A stretch of 64,000 bases of DNA from Sporomusaceae bacterium UBA7701. GTDB taxonomy: Bacteria; Bacillota; Negativicutes; Sporomusales; UBA7701. The notes under the pieces are model-generated. The model saw only the letters and a list, made by a program, of their open reading frames with translations, was not told the origin of the DNA and did not search any database. The position numbers and the translations under genes were made by a program. The stretch is taken from assembly GCA_002482545.1 (NCBI GenBank), contig DLGF01000006.1, positions 124,001 through 188,000 on the forward strand, in the 5' to 3' direction. Below are positions 34,018-42,051 of the stretch, piece by piece (the stretch's first letter is position 1; each line of letters begins with the position of its first letter).

Positions 34018-34135
34018 GGAGGCGGGGCCGGGATTTCCGCAGCGGGGACTTGGCTCCCCAGCCGTCGCAAGCTTTGCTTGTGGTAACGGCATAGGAGCCC
34101 GTCCCGTAGCGGAGGAAATCCCGGCCCCACCTCCT
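34017..34135. repeat. Long near-perfect hairpin of about 119 bases
   Basis: The outer arms (34017-34049 and 34101-34135) pair over about 30 bp with few mismatches (GGCGGGGCCGGGATTTCC with its complement). Inner arms GGCTCC/GGAGCC, GCCGT/ACGGC and AAGC/GCTT extend the fold to a single tall stem. It begins at the stop codon of the radical SAM gene and lies before the terminator of the converging corrinoid operon. No T run follows, so it is not a simple terminator. Confidence 0.7.
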
Positions 34136-34155
34136 TTCCCTGCCGGACAAGCCGT

Positions 34156-34191
34156 GAAGCAAAGAAGACCGCGCCAGCCGACGCGGTCTTC
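34156..34191 (-). terminator. Terminator of the corrinoid methyltransferase operon
   Basis: GAAGACCGCG/CGCGGTCTTC stem (34182-34191 and 34164-34173) followed on the minus strand by TTTGCTT, ten bases after the activator stop. Confidence 0.75.
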
Positions 34192-34201
34192 TGTCATCTT
34201 T

Positions 34202-35992
34202 CTATTGCTCCGGAAACGCCAGGCATTTTACAAAGCAATCCTGGAACCGGGGATGGAGGGACAACTCCTTTATCGCCAGCCGGTGGCCGATTTTCCGCAC
34301 TTCCGCCGCGGCCCGGCGGTTCAGAAGCACCGCCTTGGCTCCCTCCTGGGCCGTATTCCCGACAAACCGGATTTTATCCCGGCACAGCTCCGGCAAAAGG
34401 CCGATCCCCACCAGCGAGGAAGGCTTGAGATGAAAGCCGAAGGCGCCGGCCACCAGCACTTCATCCAGCTCGGCATAGCTTACGGCAAGCTCCTGGAGCA
34501 ACAGGTCGACCGCCGCGGCGATGGCGCCCTTCGCCAGTTGCACCTGACGGATATCCTTTTGGCTGAGATACACCGGCCCCGCTTCGTCAATCATAAACAC
34601 TTGCTGCCCGTTATGCTCCGTCAGGCGGGCCGCCAGCCCGGACGGCAGCTTTTCCCGCTTGGCAAACCGGCCGCTCGCGCCGATCACGCCGCAGCGAACC
34701 AGTTCGGCCACCGCGTCGATCAGACCGCTGCCGCACAAGCCGCGGGGAGCGCAGCCGCCGATCACTTTTACCTCCACCACGCCGTCCGCCAGAACGGCGA
34801 AGCCTTCCACCGCCCCCTGCTCCGCCCGGCAGCCGCAGGCAATGTTCATGCCTTCCAGAGCCGGCCCGGCGGCCGAGGACGTCCCGGCCAGCGCCCCGCC
34901 TTTAGCGACCACCAGTTCGCCATTGGTACCGATGTCGATAAACAACGCGGTCTTTTCATAGCCATAGAGCCCGGTCGCCAGTACCCCGGCCACGATATCG
35001 GCTCCGACAAAGGCCGCCGCAGAGGGCAGCAGGGTGACGACGCCGCGCGGCGCAATGTTTAGTCCCAGCCTGGCGGGGTTGATTTCAAGCTGCTCGGTAA
35101 ACACCGGCCGATAAGGAGCGTGGGCCAGCGAGCGGGGATTTACCCCCAGCAACAGGTGCTGCATGGTTGTATTTCCGGCCACGACCACCTCGTAAACGTC
35201 GCCGCTGCAAATTCCCGCGGCGGCCGCCAGCTCTGCGAGGAGGCCGTTGACGCCGTCGACGATTTTCTTCTGCAGCAGCGTTGTGCCGTCCGCGCTTTGC
35301 GAGGCGAAGGAAATCCGGGTCAGCACGTCGCCGCCGAATTCGGTCTGGGGATTTAGGCAGGACCGCGTGCCCAGACTCCGCCCGTCGGTCAGGTCAAACA
35401 GTTCGGCGACGACGCTGGTGGTGCCGATATCCAGGGCGACGCCGCAGCAAGGCCGGTCCGCCGCAAACCGCCAATCCAGCACCTGGTGGTTTTTTACAAC
35501 CTTTCGATATTGCTTCAGGCCCTTTTTATATTCTCCGGCAAGCTCTTCCAGCATGGCCGGATAGTTTTCCGCGAAAAGCGGCGTGGCCCCTTGGGCTAAA
35601 GCGCTTTGGTCGGTGTCAGCGCTCCGCTGGCCCGCCACTTGCCGGACCGGGGGATCGAAAGGCCATTCCCGGCCCCTTCCGCCAGTCAGCGCCACAAAAG
35701 TCGCGGTGCGGCTGGCCGGTATCTCGGCCCGTACCGGACCGCAAATCTCGGACCGGCAGGCCAGCCGATACCCTTCGTCCAGCGCGGGGCCGAGCCGGTC
35801 TCTTTCGATTTCATCCGCGGGCTTTAACCCCGCGCCGGCCTTGACCCGGCACTTGCCGCAGGTTCCGCGGCCGTCGCAGGGCGCTTCGATGCTTGCCCCG
35901 CAGGCCCGCGCGGCCTCCAGCAGCTTGGTGCCCGCCGGCACAACGCTCCTTTGGCCGCCCGGCAAAAAAATAATTTCATGTTGTTCGGCCAA
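34202..35992 (-). CDS. RACo-like corrinoid activation protein ([2Fe-2S] ferredoxin plus ASKHA ATPase-like domain)
   Basis: 596 residues. The N-terminal plant-type ferredoxin has APCDGRGTCGKC and a fourth cysteine (LACRSEIC). A linker leads to the DUF4445/RACo domain with ALDIGTTSVVAELFDL, AGNTTMQHLLLG, FIDIGTNGELVVAKG and AGAFGFHLKPSSLVGIGLLP. RACo proteins reduce cob(II)amide to cob(I)amide on corrinoid proteins with ATP. The start is a TTG with GGAGGAGGTAGGGCC upstream. Last gene of the operon that starts with a corrinoid protein, so that protein is its likely client. Confidence 0.92.
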   Translation of the reverse strand: MAEQHEIIFLPGGQRSVVPAGTKLLEAARACGASIEAPCDGRGTCGKCRVKAGAGLKPADEIERDRLGPALDEGYRLACRSEICGPVRAEIPASRTATFVALTGGRGREWPFDPPVRQVAGQRSADTDQSALAQGATPLFAENYPAMLEELAGEYKKGLKQYRKVVKNHQVLDWRFAADRPCCGVALDIGTTSVVAELFDLTDGRSLGTRSCLNPQTEFGGDVLTRISFASQSADGTTLLQKKIVDGVNGLLAELAAAAGICSGDVYEVVVAGNTTMQHLLLGVNPRSLAHAPYRPVFTEQLEINPARLGLNIAPRGVVTLLPSAAAFVGADIVAGVLATGLYGYEKTALFIDIGTNGELVVAKGGALAGTSSAAGPALEGMNIACGCRAEQGAVEGFAVLADGVVEVKVIGGCAPRGLCGSGLIDAVAELVRCGVIGASGRFAKREKLPSGLAARLTEHNGQQVFMIDEAGPVYLSQKDIRQVQLAKGAIAAAVDLLLQELAVSYAELDEVLVAGAFGFHLKPSSLVGIGLLPELCRDKIRFVGNTAQEGAKAVLLNRRAAAEVRKIGHRLAIKELSLHPRFQDCFVKCLAFPEQ

Positions 35993-35996
35993 GGCC

Positions 35997-36848
35997 CTAC
36001 CTCCTCCAGGAATTCACCACATCATATGCTGTCTTGACTTCCGGCAGAGATAAGCCCTTGTACAGGCCGCCGGAAGAACCAAAAATATAGCCTGGAAATC
36101 CGCTCCAGGCCTCCAGCAGTTGAGCGACCTCCCGTTCCACCTCGCCGGCGGTCTTCAGTCGCCCGGGACCCTCAAACTCAAAATTGCCCCAGAATACCCA
36201 GTCGTCCAGTTCGGGAGCCAGCGCCGCCGGGCCGAGCCCGACCGAGGGCTGCAGTCCCTGTATGCCCCAGAAGCCGCTGCTTTTCAGCAGTCCCAGCAGA
36301 CTTTGGATATTGCCGTCCGAATGGAAGATCACCGGGACCTTCCGGCACTCGAGCCGTTCCAGCGCTCCGACGACCAGGGGGAAATAGATTTCCTGCAGCA
36401 GCCGGGGGTGGATGAGCAGACCCTTGTCCCCGGCCAAGTCGTCAAAAAACACGATGCCGTCGCAGCCGCCGTCGAGGGCCGCCAACCCGGCTTCGACCCA
36501 TTCGCCGAGAAGGCCGGCCATCAAAACCCTGGCCTCTTCCGGCTGCTTGATCAGCAGTCTGCTCAGGGCATGCCAGCCCTTCTGCTCCGCCAGGAGGGTG
36601 ATTGGCCCCTGCCAGCAGCCCCACAGGAAACTGCCGGTCCTGGCCCACTCCTGCCAGAAGGCGGCGCGGCCGGCGGGCGGCCGGATCGGCAGGACGGCCA
36701 AGTCGGCCCCCAGGTGCCGGACGGCTTCGTCCAATCGCCGGAAACCGCAGTCCCGCAGCCAGCTATTTTCGATCAGGACCTCTCCTTTAGGCGGCCGGTC
36801 GCCTTTTTCGCCGCGCAGGGCCGCCCATACCCGGTCACGCCCGGTCAA
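35997..36848 (-). CDS. URO-D-fold protein of the corrinoid operon, lacking the HxC zinc motif
   Basis: 283 residues, shorter than its two neighbours. DGCDGIVFFDDLAGDKGLLIHPRLLQEIYFPL and VPVIFHSDGNIQSLLGLLKSSGFWGIQGLQP belong to the URO-D/methyltransferase superfamily. Where MtaA-type enzymes have HxC it has HSDG, so zinc thiolate chemistry is unlikely. It may instead act on a methoxylated or N-methylated substrate, as URO-D-type MTI proteins do. It starts at a TTG inside the end of the upstream methyltransferase gene (14-base overlap). Confidence 0.82.
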   Translation of the reverse strand: MTGRDRVWAALRGEKGDRPPKGEVLIENSWLRDCGFRRLDEAVRHLGADLAVLPIRPPAGRAAFWQEWARTGSFLWGCWQGPITLLAEQKGWHALSRLLIKQPEEARVLMAGLLGEWVEAGLAALDGGCDGIVFFDDLAGDKGLLIHPRLLQEIYFPLVVGALERLECRKVPVIFHSDGNIQSLLGLLKSSGFWGIQGLQPSVGLGPAALAPELDDWVFWGNFEFEGPGRLKTAGEVEREVAQLLEAWSGFPGYIFGSSGGLYKGLSLPEVKTAYDVVNSWRR

Positions 36849-37860
36849 GGGATCCGAGTTCCTTCACCGTACTGGTAAACGCCGCCAGATTTTCCCGGGG
36901 CGTCGCCAGGCTGATCCCGCAAGCGGGCGACAGGATATCGATGCCCGCGTTCAGCAAAAGCCTGGCCACGCTGGCTATCCGTTGAGGTTCGCCGGTATGC
37001 AGCAACTGGGTATTCAGATTGCCCATCACCGGGGCTTGGTCCAGCCCCTGCTTGGCGGCGCGCATATCCACCAGGGAGTCGAAGCTGAAAGCCGCTCCGT
37101 CGACTTGGCGCAAAGCCGGCAGCAGCAGCTTGGCATCGCCGCAGATATGGATGATGAGCCCCGCTCCGGCCGCCCGGATCTCCCCTGCCAGCCGCTGCAG
37201 CAGGGGCGCCACAAAGCGCCTGAAATTCGCGCTGCCCAGGATCTCGCCGGTGGCGGTGGGATCGGCGATGGCGATGACGTCAGCCCCGCAGGCGACCTGG
37301 CGCCGGGCAAAGCTGATCAGGTAGGCCGTCAGATGGTCCAGCACGGCCGCAACCTCTTCCGGCGCTTTGCGCAGCAACCGGAAGAAGGGCATAGGGTCCA
37401 TAACCGAGGTTGCCAGGCTGACCGGTCCGGTAATATTGCCGATAACCGGCACATCCTTGTGGCGGGACGCCAGCAGGCGGATGGCCTCAAGAACAACAGG
37501 CGACCGCCCGTCCTTATCGGGATCGGGCAAGGGCTGCCGCAGGATGTCCGCCAGGGCGGCGGCGCCATATTCCGTCACGCAGGGCTCCACCCCGGCATCC
37601 CCCAGGGCAACCGTGCTGCCGAACAGTTCGGCTTCCACCGTCATGCAGAAAGGAACCCCCAGGTTCTCAAACCCGGTGGTTTCCCGGATCGCTTCAGCGA
37701 CGCCCGCCATGGCGGCCGGGTCGGTCTGATAATCCGCCCGGGCGCTGAGCACGGCGGTAGTGGCGGCGCTCATCATCCCGCCCGGGCAGACTACCGGCGG
37801 CCGGTCGACCTTCTCCTTGGCCAGGGCGGCCAGCAGCCGTTCTTTCTCAGTAAATCCCAT
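36835..37860 (-). CDS. MtaA/CmuA-family corrinoid methyltransferase
   Basis: 341 residues of URO-D fold. Zinc ligands are visible as LIIHICGDAKLLLPAL (HxC) and DILSPACGISLATPRENL (Cys), the MtaA/MtbA pattern that activates a thiol or similar methyl acceptor or donor. MTVEAELFGSTVALGD and VIGNITGPVSLATSVMD are family blocks. In acetogens such proteins move methyl groups between a corrinoid protein and another carrier. It follows a close relative by 12 bases. Confidence 0.88.
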   Translation of the reverse strand: MGFTEKERLLAALAKEKVDRPPVVCPGGMMSAATTAVLSARADYQTDPAAMAGVAEAIRETTGFENLGVPFCMTVEAELFGSTVALGDAGVEPCVTEYGAAALADILRQPLPDPDKDGRSPVVLEAIRLLASRHKDVPVIGNITGPVSLATSVMDPMPFFRLLRKAPEEVAAVLDHLTAYLISFARRQVACGADVIAIADPTATGEILGSANFRRFVAPLLQRLAGEIRAAGAGLIIHICGDAKLLLPALRQVDGAAFSFDSLVDMRAAKQGLDQAPVMGNLNTQLLHTGEPQRIASVARLLLNAGIDILSPACGISLATPRENLAAFTSTVKELGSLDRA

Positions 37861-37872
37861 GCATAACTCCCC

Positions 37873-38919
37873 CTAGCGTTGGCCGTATAGCCTCGTTGCG
37901 GTCATGACGGCTTCAATGTTTTCCGGCGGTGCGTTAAAGGGCGTTTCGCACCCCGTCGATACGATCAGGCCGCGCGGGCTGTCTCCCGCGCTCTCGATAA
38001 TCGCTTTCACCTCGGCCGTGACCGACGCGGGAGTCCCTTTCAGCATCGTCTCCGCCGGCTGGACGTTGCCCAGTAGGCAGGCCCTGTGGCCGACCAGGCT
38101 CTTGACTTCGGCCATGTCAATCCGGTCGATGGAGAGAATGTCGGCCCCGGTGTCGGCCATCAGCTCGATAATCGGCCGGGATATCCCGCAGATGTGCAGG
38201 CAAATGGGCATTCCCCTGGCATGCGCCCGGGCCACGATATCATTGATGCGCGGCATGGCAAACTTTTCGAATTGCCGGGGGCCGATCAGGCTGGAACTGG
38301 CCACCGGATCGACGATGACCGGCACAACGCCGATGTCGGCCATGGCGTCGATCAAGGCCAGGGCGCTGGCCTTGGACAGGTCCAGCAACTCGTTTACCAG
38401 GCCGGGGTTCTTGTAGGTCTCCCGGATAAAGGCTTCGGTCCCTCGCAGGTGCGAGGCGGTCGTAAAAGGCGCGGCGAAAATGCACCCGACAAAAACCTGC
38501 TCGCCGATTTCAGCCACTACATGTTTTGCGGCGTTCAGATAAACGGGCAGCCGCCCGTCCTTCCAGGGATCGGCGACCTTCACCTTGGCGAGGTTCGCCG
38601 GATCTTCAGCTACAGGCTGCTCCACCCAGGGAGCGTCGTCCTCCGGGAAAAAAAGCCTGGTGCCCATAGCTTCCGCTACCGAGGCCGTTGTGGTAAACAT
38701 CAGAGGAATATCATAACCGTACCGCTTCCATGCGGCCACCTGGGCCTTCCCCATCACCTCGGCGTCCGAATTGAACCGGGAAACCGGCACGCCGGCGACG
38801 CGGGAGCAGTGATTCAGCACCAGCGGAGCCGAAGGAAGGCGGTCGATTTTCGTGCCTTGCAGACACCCCAGGACCCGTTCCTTGGGCGTCATCGTATCGG
38901 GCCTGAATTCCGGCTCCAT
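37873..38919 (-). CDS. MtaA/CmuA-family (URO-D) methyltransferase
   Basis: 348 residues. CLHICGISRPIIELMADTGADILSIDRIDMAEVK has the HxC motif and LIVSTGCETPFNAPPENIEAVMTATRLYG supplies a further cysteine. LMFTTTASVAEAMGTRLFFPEDDAPWVEQPV is typical of the corrinoid-linked URO-D group. It begins directly after the corrinoid protein stop codon and so probably uses that protein as partner. Substrate unknown. Confidence 0.88.
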   Translation of the reverse strand: MEPEFRPDTMTPKERVLGCLQGTKIDRLPSAPLVLNHCSRVAGVPVSRFNSDAEVMGKAQVAAWKRYGYDIPLMFTTTASVAEAMGTRLFFPEDDAPWVEQPVAEDPANLAKVKVADPWKDGRLPVYLNAAKHVVAEIGEQVFVGCIFAAPFTTASHLRGTEAFIRETYKNPGLVNELLDLSKASALALIDAMADIGVVPVIVDPVASSSLIGPRQFEKFAMPRINDIVARAHARGMPICLHICGISRPIIELMADTGADILSIDRIDMAEVKSLVGHRACLLGNVQPAETMLKGTPASVTAEVKAIIESAGDSPRGLIVSTGCETPFNAPPENIEAVMTATRLYGQR

Positions 38920-38920
38920 C

Positions 38921-39565
38921 CTAAGCCACTTGCCGGTTTTTCAGTTTCCGCACCGCAACATTGGCGTCCGCCGCATACAGGTCGGCGCCGATCTCATCGG
39001 CAAACGCCTGGGAAATCGGGCCGCCGCCGATCATTACCGTCGTCCGTTCCCGCATTCCGCGGCTTTTCAATTCTTCGACAACGGTGCGCATCCCCTCCAT
39101 CGTCGTGGTCATCAGCGTGGCCATGGCAATAATCGAGGCCCCGACCTCCTCGGCTTTATCCACAAAACTGGCCAGCGGAACATTGCGTCCGAGGTCGTGG
39201 ACCTCGTAGCCGGCCGCCTCCAGCATGATCTTCACCAGATTTTTCCCGATGTCGTGGGTGTCGCCCTGGACGACGCCGATCACGACTTTCTCGGCCCCGG
39301 CGTTGTGATCGACCGGCAGATGCGGCTGAAGAATTTCCAGTCCGGCGATCATCGCGTCGGAACAAAGCAGCACCTCGGGAATAAAGTACTCTTGCTGCTC
39401 ATATTTGTCACCCACGACTTGCATGCCTTTCACCAGCCCCTCGGTGATGGCCTCATAGGCGGGCATGCCCGTCTCAATTGCAGCGGTTGCCGCAGTTCTG
39501 GCCGCTTCTTCGTCCATATCGATTACAGCGCCGGCAAGAGCATTCAAAATTTCCGGATTGGTCAA
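38921..39565 (-). CDS. Methyltransferase cognate corrinoid protein (MtbC/MtaC-like)
   Basis: About 214 residues. An N-terminal helical cap (residues ~1-85; GLVKGMQVVGDKYEQQEYFIPEVLLCSDAM) is followed by a B12-binding Rossmann domain whose lower cobalt ligand histidine is in GDTHDIGKNLV. AATLM-like IIAMATLMTTTMEGM and VMIGGGPISQAFADEIGAD complete the fold. It carries the methyl group between the operon's methyltransferases. A TTG start is chosen because AGGAGGATGACGGAG precedes it; the ATG nine bases upstream abuts the ribosome binding site. Confidence 0.92.
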   Translation of the reverse strand: MTNPEILNALAGAVIDMDEEAARTAATAAIETGMPAYEAITEGLVKGMQVVGDKYEQQEYFIPEVLLCSDAMIAGLEILQPHLPVDHNAGAEKVVIGVVQGDTHDIGKNLVKIMLEAAGYEVHDLGRNVPLASFVDKAEEVGASIIAMATLMTTTMEGMRTVVEELKSRGMRERTTVMIGGGPISQAFADEIGADLYAADANVAVRKLKNRQVA

Positions 39566-39652
39566 CTCCGTCATCCTCCTCAAATATATTCTCTATTATA
39601 TGAATAGATATTTTCTTTATCGCCCGGTTTAATCCTTCTTTTTCCCGGGCGG

Positions 39653-39686
39653 GAAAAGAAAAGACCCGGCCATCCGCCAGGTCTTT
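39653..39686 (-). terminator. Terminator of the LTA-synthase-like gene
   Basis: AAAGACC/GGTCTTT-based hairpin with T-rich end on the minus strand, just after the stop at 39694. Confidence 0.7.
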
Positions 39687-39693
39687 CGCCTTA

Positions 39694-41655
39694 CTATTCG
39701 CTCTTGCGCTTGGCCAGCCACCAGGACACGGCCCGCAAGGCTTCGATATCTTTTTCGATCCTCACCCGATCCGGCCGGAGCGCGGGATTGCCGCCCTCGA
39801 TGAATTCCGCCGCCGCGCTGTCGGCGCTGCCGATATAGTCTCTGGTAATCCAGAAACCGTAGTTCATGCCGAAGCCGTTGCCGCGGGTCAGGCTGCGCCC
39901 CAAGGAGTAATAGGCGAAGCCCTGCGGGGCAACCAGTTCGAGCAAGGTCGGCCCGACGTCGATATGGCTTCCGGCGGCCCATTGCGGGAAACTGTCCTTC
40001 GCAACCCCCTGCCCGTAAGCAACGAACGGAATACCGTAGCGTTTGTACAGGCCGGGGTTGGCTTCCAGATTGAGCCGGTCGGCATGGTCGCCGACAATGA
40101 TAAACAAGCTGTCCGGATACTTCTGCCGTACGGTGGCGACGAACTCGGCCATTACCTTGTCGGCGTACCAGAAATGACCCAGCTGCCTGATCAGCTCCTC
40201 ATCGCCGCGAAGCTTGGCGGGTAGCCCGGCGACAACCTTCGCCCGGTCAAAGCCTTCCTGTTGAAGATCGACCGTATAGGGAGAATGGTTGGACACCGTC
40301 AGGATAATATTGAAGCTGGGGATATCCGGACTGATGCCGGACAATACCGCGTTGAACAGATACTTGTCGTCAGCGCCCCAGACATTTCCCGCCCGGCTTT
40401 CAAAGTCGCCCCGGCCGTAAAAGTCGTCGAATCCCTGGGCCCGGGTAAATTCCTCGATCCGCTCCCACGAGTTGGGTCCCGCATACCAGAACCGCGTCCG
40501 GTACCCCAGCTTCTTCAATTGCGGGGCGATAGCCGTGGGAAACGGCCCCTGATAAGTTTCCTGATTATAATTAAGGTATAGATTTACGTCGGTCAGGCCG
40601 GTGACAATCCCGAGCACGCCGGAAATCGTGCTCATGCCGTTCGGCAGGAAAGCGGGCACATAGGCGGCCTCGGGCTGCCGGATGATCCCCTTAAGCCCGT
40701 TGGCGATGTTGAGATCCCGGTATTCGGGCAGCAGCGTCCAGTTGGCGTAGCTCTCGCCCACAATGAGAAAAATATGGCCGGGTTTTTCCGCCCGGGACCC
40801 CTGAGCGGTCTTTTGCAGGTAGTCCGCGACACTGGCCCGCCGGCCGTCCTGCCCGGCCACCCGGGCCCCGTATTCATGAATTTGGGCCGGATTGATGTCC
40901 AGTCCGGTGGACGTCCTCAGGCGTTCATGCAGTTCGTAGGCGCGATACAAAGCCTGCATGTCGTCCAGGATCGCCTCGTTCAAAAGCTGGTCCCGGGTCA
41001 CCCCGGAGTTCTCCCAGTCAATATTGTGGGCGTAGGTCATGCTGCCGCCGAACCGCAGGAAGATGCCGGCGAAGTAGATCGCCAGCAGAAAGGCCGCCCG
41101 CAGGGGGACATTCTGGTACCAGCGGGGAAAGCTGGGGAGCCTGAGGACGCCTAGCCCCAGCCAGGCCTTCATCAGCCGGAACAGGCCATAGGCCGTTGCA
41201 GCCGCCAGGCAAAACCGCAGCGGTAAGTGGTATTGCTCGATCAGAGTGAAGAACAGGGCGTAAAGGTCATCCTGAAGGGCATTGAACAGCAATTGATTAA
41301 ACCCCATGTGAAACTGCTCGTAGTAGGGGATCCTGGCGTAAAACAACATACTCAAAAGCCCGATATAAATCGCTCCGACCACCAGTCTGGCGCGCCTTCC
41401 CTGGCCGAGACTGAGGGCCTGGATCAAAAAACAGATTCCAAAGGAAGCGACGCCCATCAGCCCGGCACTCTTCAAACTCATCCTAAAGCCATAGAATAAC
41501 GCCACCCAGACATCATCGGAAGTGGTGGCTTCACCCATATAGGGATACAGCACCGCGATAAACCCTATCCGGAACAGGCAGGTAACCGCCAGGATAAACA
41601 GAATGAGTTTCATGTCCTGCTGCAAGTTTTCGTTAATTTTATCCCATTTCCACAC
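39694..41655 (-). CDS. LTA synthase family protein (membrane-anchored sulfatase-fold phosphotransferase)
   Basis: 653 residues. Five N-terminal membrane helices (residues ~15-215) precede an extracellular alkaline-phosphatase-fold domain. Metal and catalytic motifs include IFLIVGESYANWT (Glu plus a nearby Thr), PNGMSTISGVLGIV, GADDKYLFN, TVSNHSPY and LFIIVGDHADRL. Staphylococcal LtaS has its catalytic Thr directly in ESFQT; here the nearest Thr is two residues later, so the nucleophile assignment needs alignment. The family adds glycerol-phosphate or phosphoethanolamine to envelope polymers. Single gene. Confidence 0.87.
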   Translation of the reverse strand: MWKWDKINENLQQDMKLILFILAVTCLFRIGFIAVLYPYMGEATTSDDVWVALFYGFRMSLKSAGLMGVASFGICFLIQALSLGQGRRARLVVGAIYIGLLSMLFYARIPYYEQFHMGFNQLLFNALQDDLYALFFTLIEQYHLPLRFCLAAATAYGLFRLMKAWLGLGVLRLPSFPRWYQNVPLRAAFLLAIYFAGIFLRFGGSMTYAHNIDWENSGVTRDQLLNEAILDDMQALYRAYELHERLRTSTGLDINPAQIHEYGARVAGQDGRRASVADYLQKTAQGSRAEKPGHIFLIVGESYANWTLLPEYRDLNIANGLKGIIRQPEAAYVPAFLPNGMSTISGVLGIVTGLTDVNLYLNYNQETYQGPFPTAIAPQLKKLGYRTRFWYAGPNSWERIEEFTRAQGFDDFYGRGDFESRAGNVWGADDKYLFNAVLSGISPDIPSFNIILTVSNHSPYTVDLQQEGFDRAKVVAGLPAKLRGDEELIRQLGHFWYADKVMAEFVATVRQKYPDSLFIIVGDHADRLNLEANPGLYKRYGIPFVAYGQGVAKDSFPQWAAGSHIDVGPTLLELVAPQGFAYYSLGRSLTRGNGFGMNYGFWITRDYIGSADSAAAEFIEGGNPALRPDRVRIEKDIEALRAVSWWLAKRKSE

Positions 41656-41705
41656 GTCAAGACATCCTTCCAGCGCAAATGCCTCCGCCTGTCCCTCCGC
41701 ACAAA

Positions 41706-41747
41706 AACCTTCCTGAAGCTCGCGACAAGCGGAACTTTAGGAAGGTT
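41706..41747 (-). terminator. Stem-loop with T run between the APC permease and LTA-synthase-like genes
   Basis: On the minus strand AACCTTCCTAAAG pairs with CTTCAGGAAGGTT (one bulge), followed by TTTTTG. It would end a transcript covering the small ORF at 41779-41925. Confidence 0.65.
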
Positions 41748-41778
41748 CGACTTTTTCTATGATTTTCCTCCAAAATTG

Positions 41779-41925
41779 TTACAACTTTTCACAATCTCCG
41801 CGAGTGCCCCGGCTGCCGCAATTCTTCCGTATATCTACAGCCGCTTCTTCCTGGACATACACCCTGGTCAGGACCTGGACAGCCGTCTCCCCCGGCCGGG
41901 CTAATCTCCCGCGACTGTCGCCCAT
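41779..41925 (-). CDS. Possible small protein, 48 residues
   Basis: The frame from an ATG encodes GRLARPGETAVQVLTRVYVQ and then EEAAVDIRKNCGS, with protein-like composition and no low-complexity run. It is followed 32 bases later by a terminator-like stem with a T run. No good ribosome binding site precedes the ATG. The rest of this ~400-base gap holds the promoter of the APC permease. Confidence 0.3.
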   Translation of the reverse strand: MGDSRGRLARPGETAVQVLTRVYVQEEAAVDIRKNCGSRGTRGDCEKL

Positions 41926-41964
41926 TGTCTACTGTACATACACATTTTTCCGTTAAGTCCACCC

Positions 41965-41993
41965 TTGATGAACATTCCAAATAGTGCTATAAT
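41965..41993 (+). promoter_or_regulatory. Sigma-A promoter of the APC permease gene
   Basis: TTGATG (41965-41970), 17-base spacer, TATAAT (41988-41993). Confidence 0.75.
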
Positions 41994-42051
41994 TCAGCGG
42001 GGTGTTTTGTTTACTAAATAAGTTTATTCCAGATTATAGGAGGTTAATGAA

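Noticed and set aside
34017..34135. CRISPR repeat or tRNA
   Set aside because: It is a single inverted repeat without spacers and lacks a cloverleaf.
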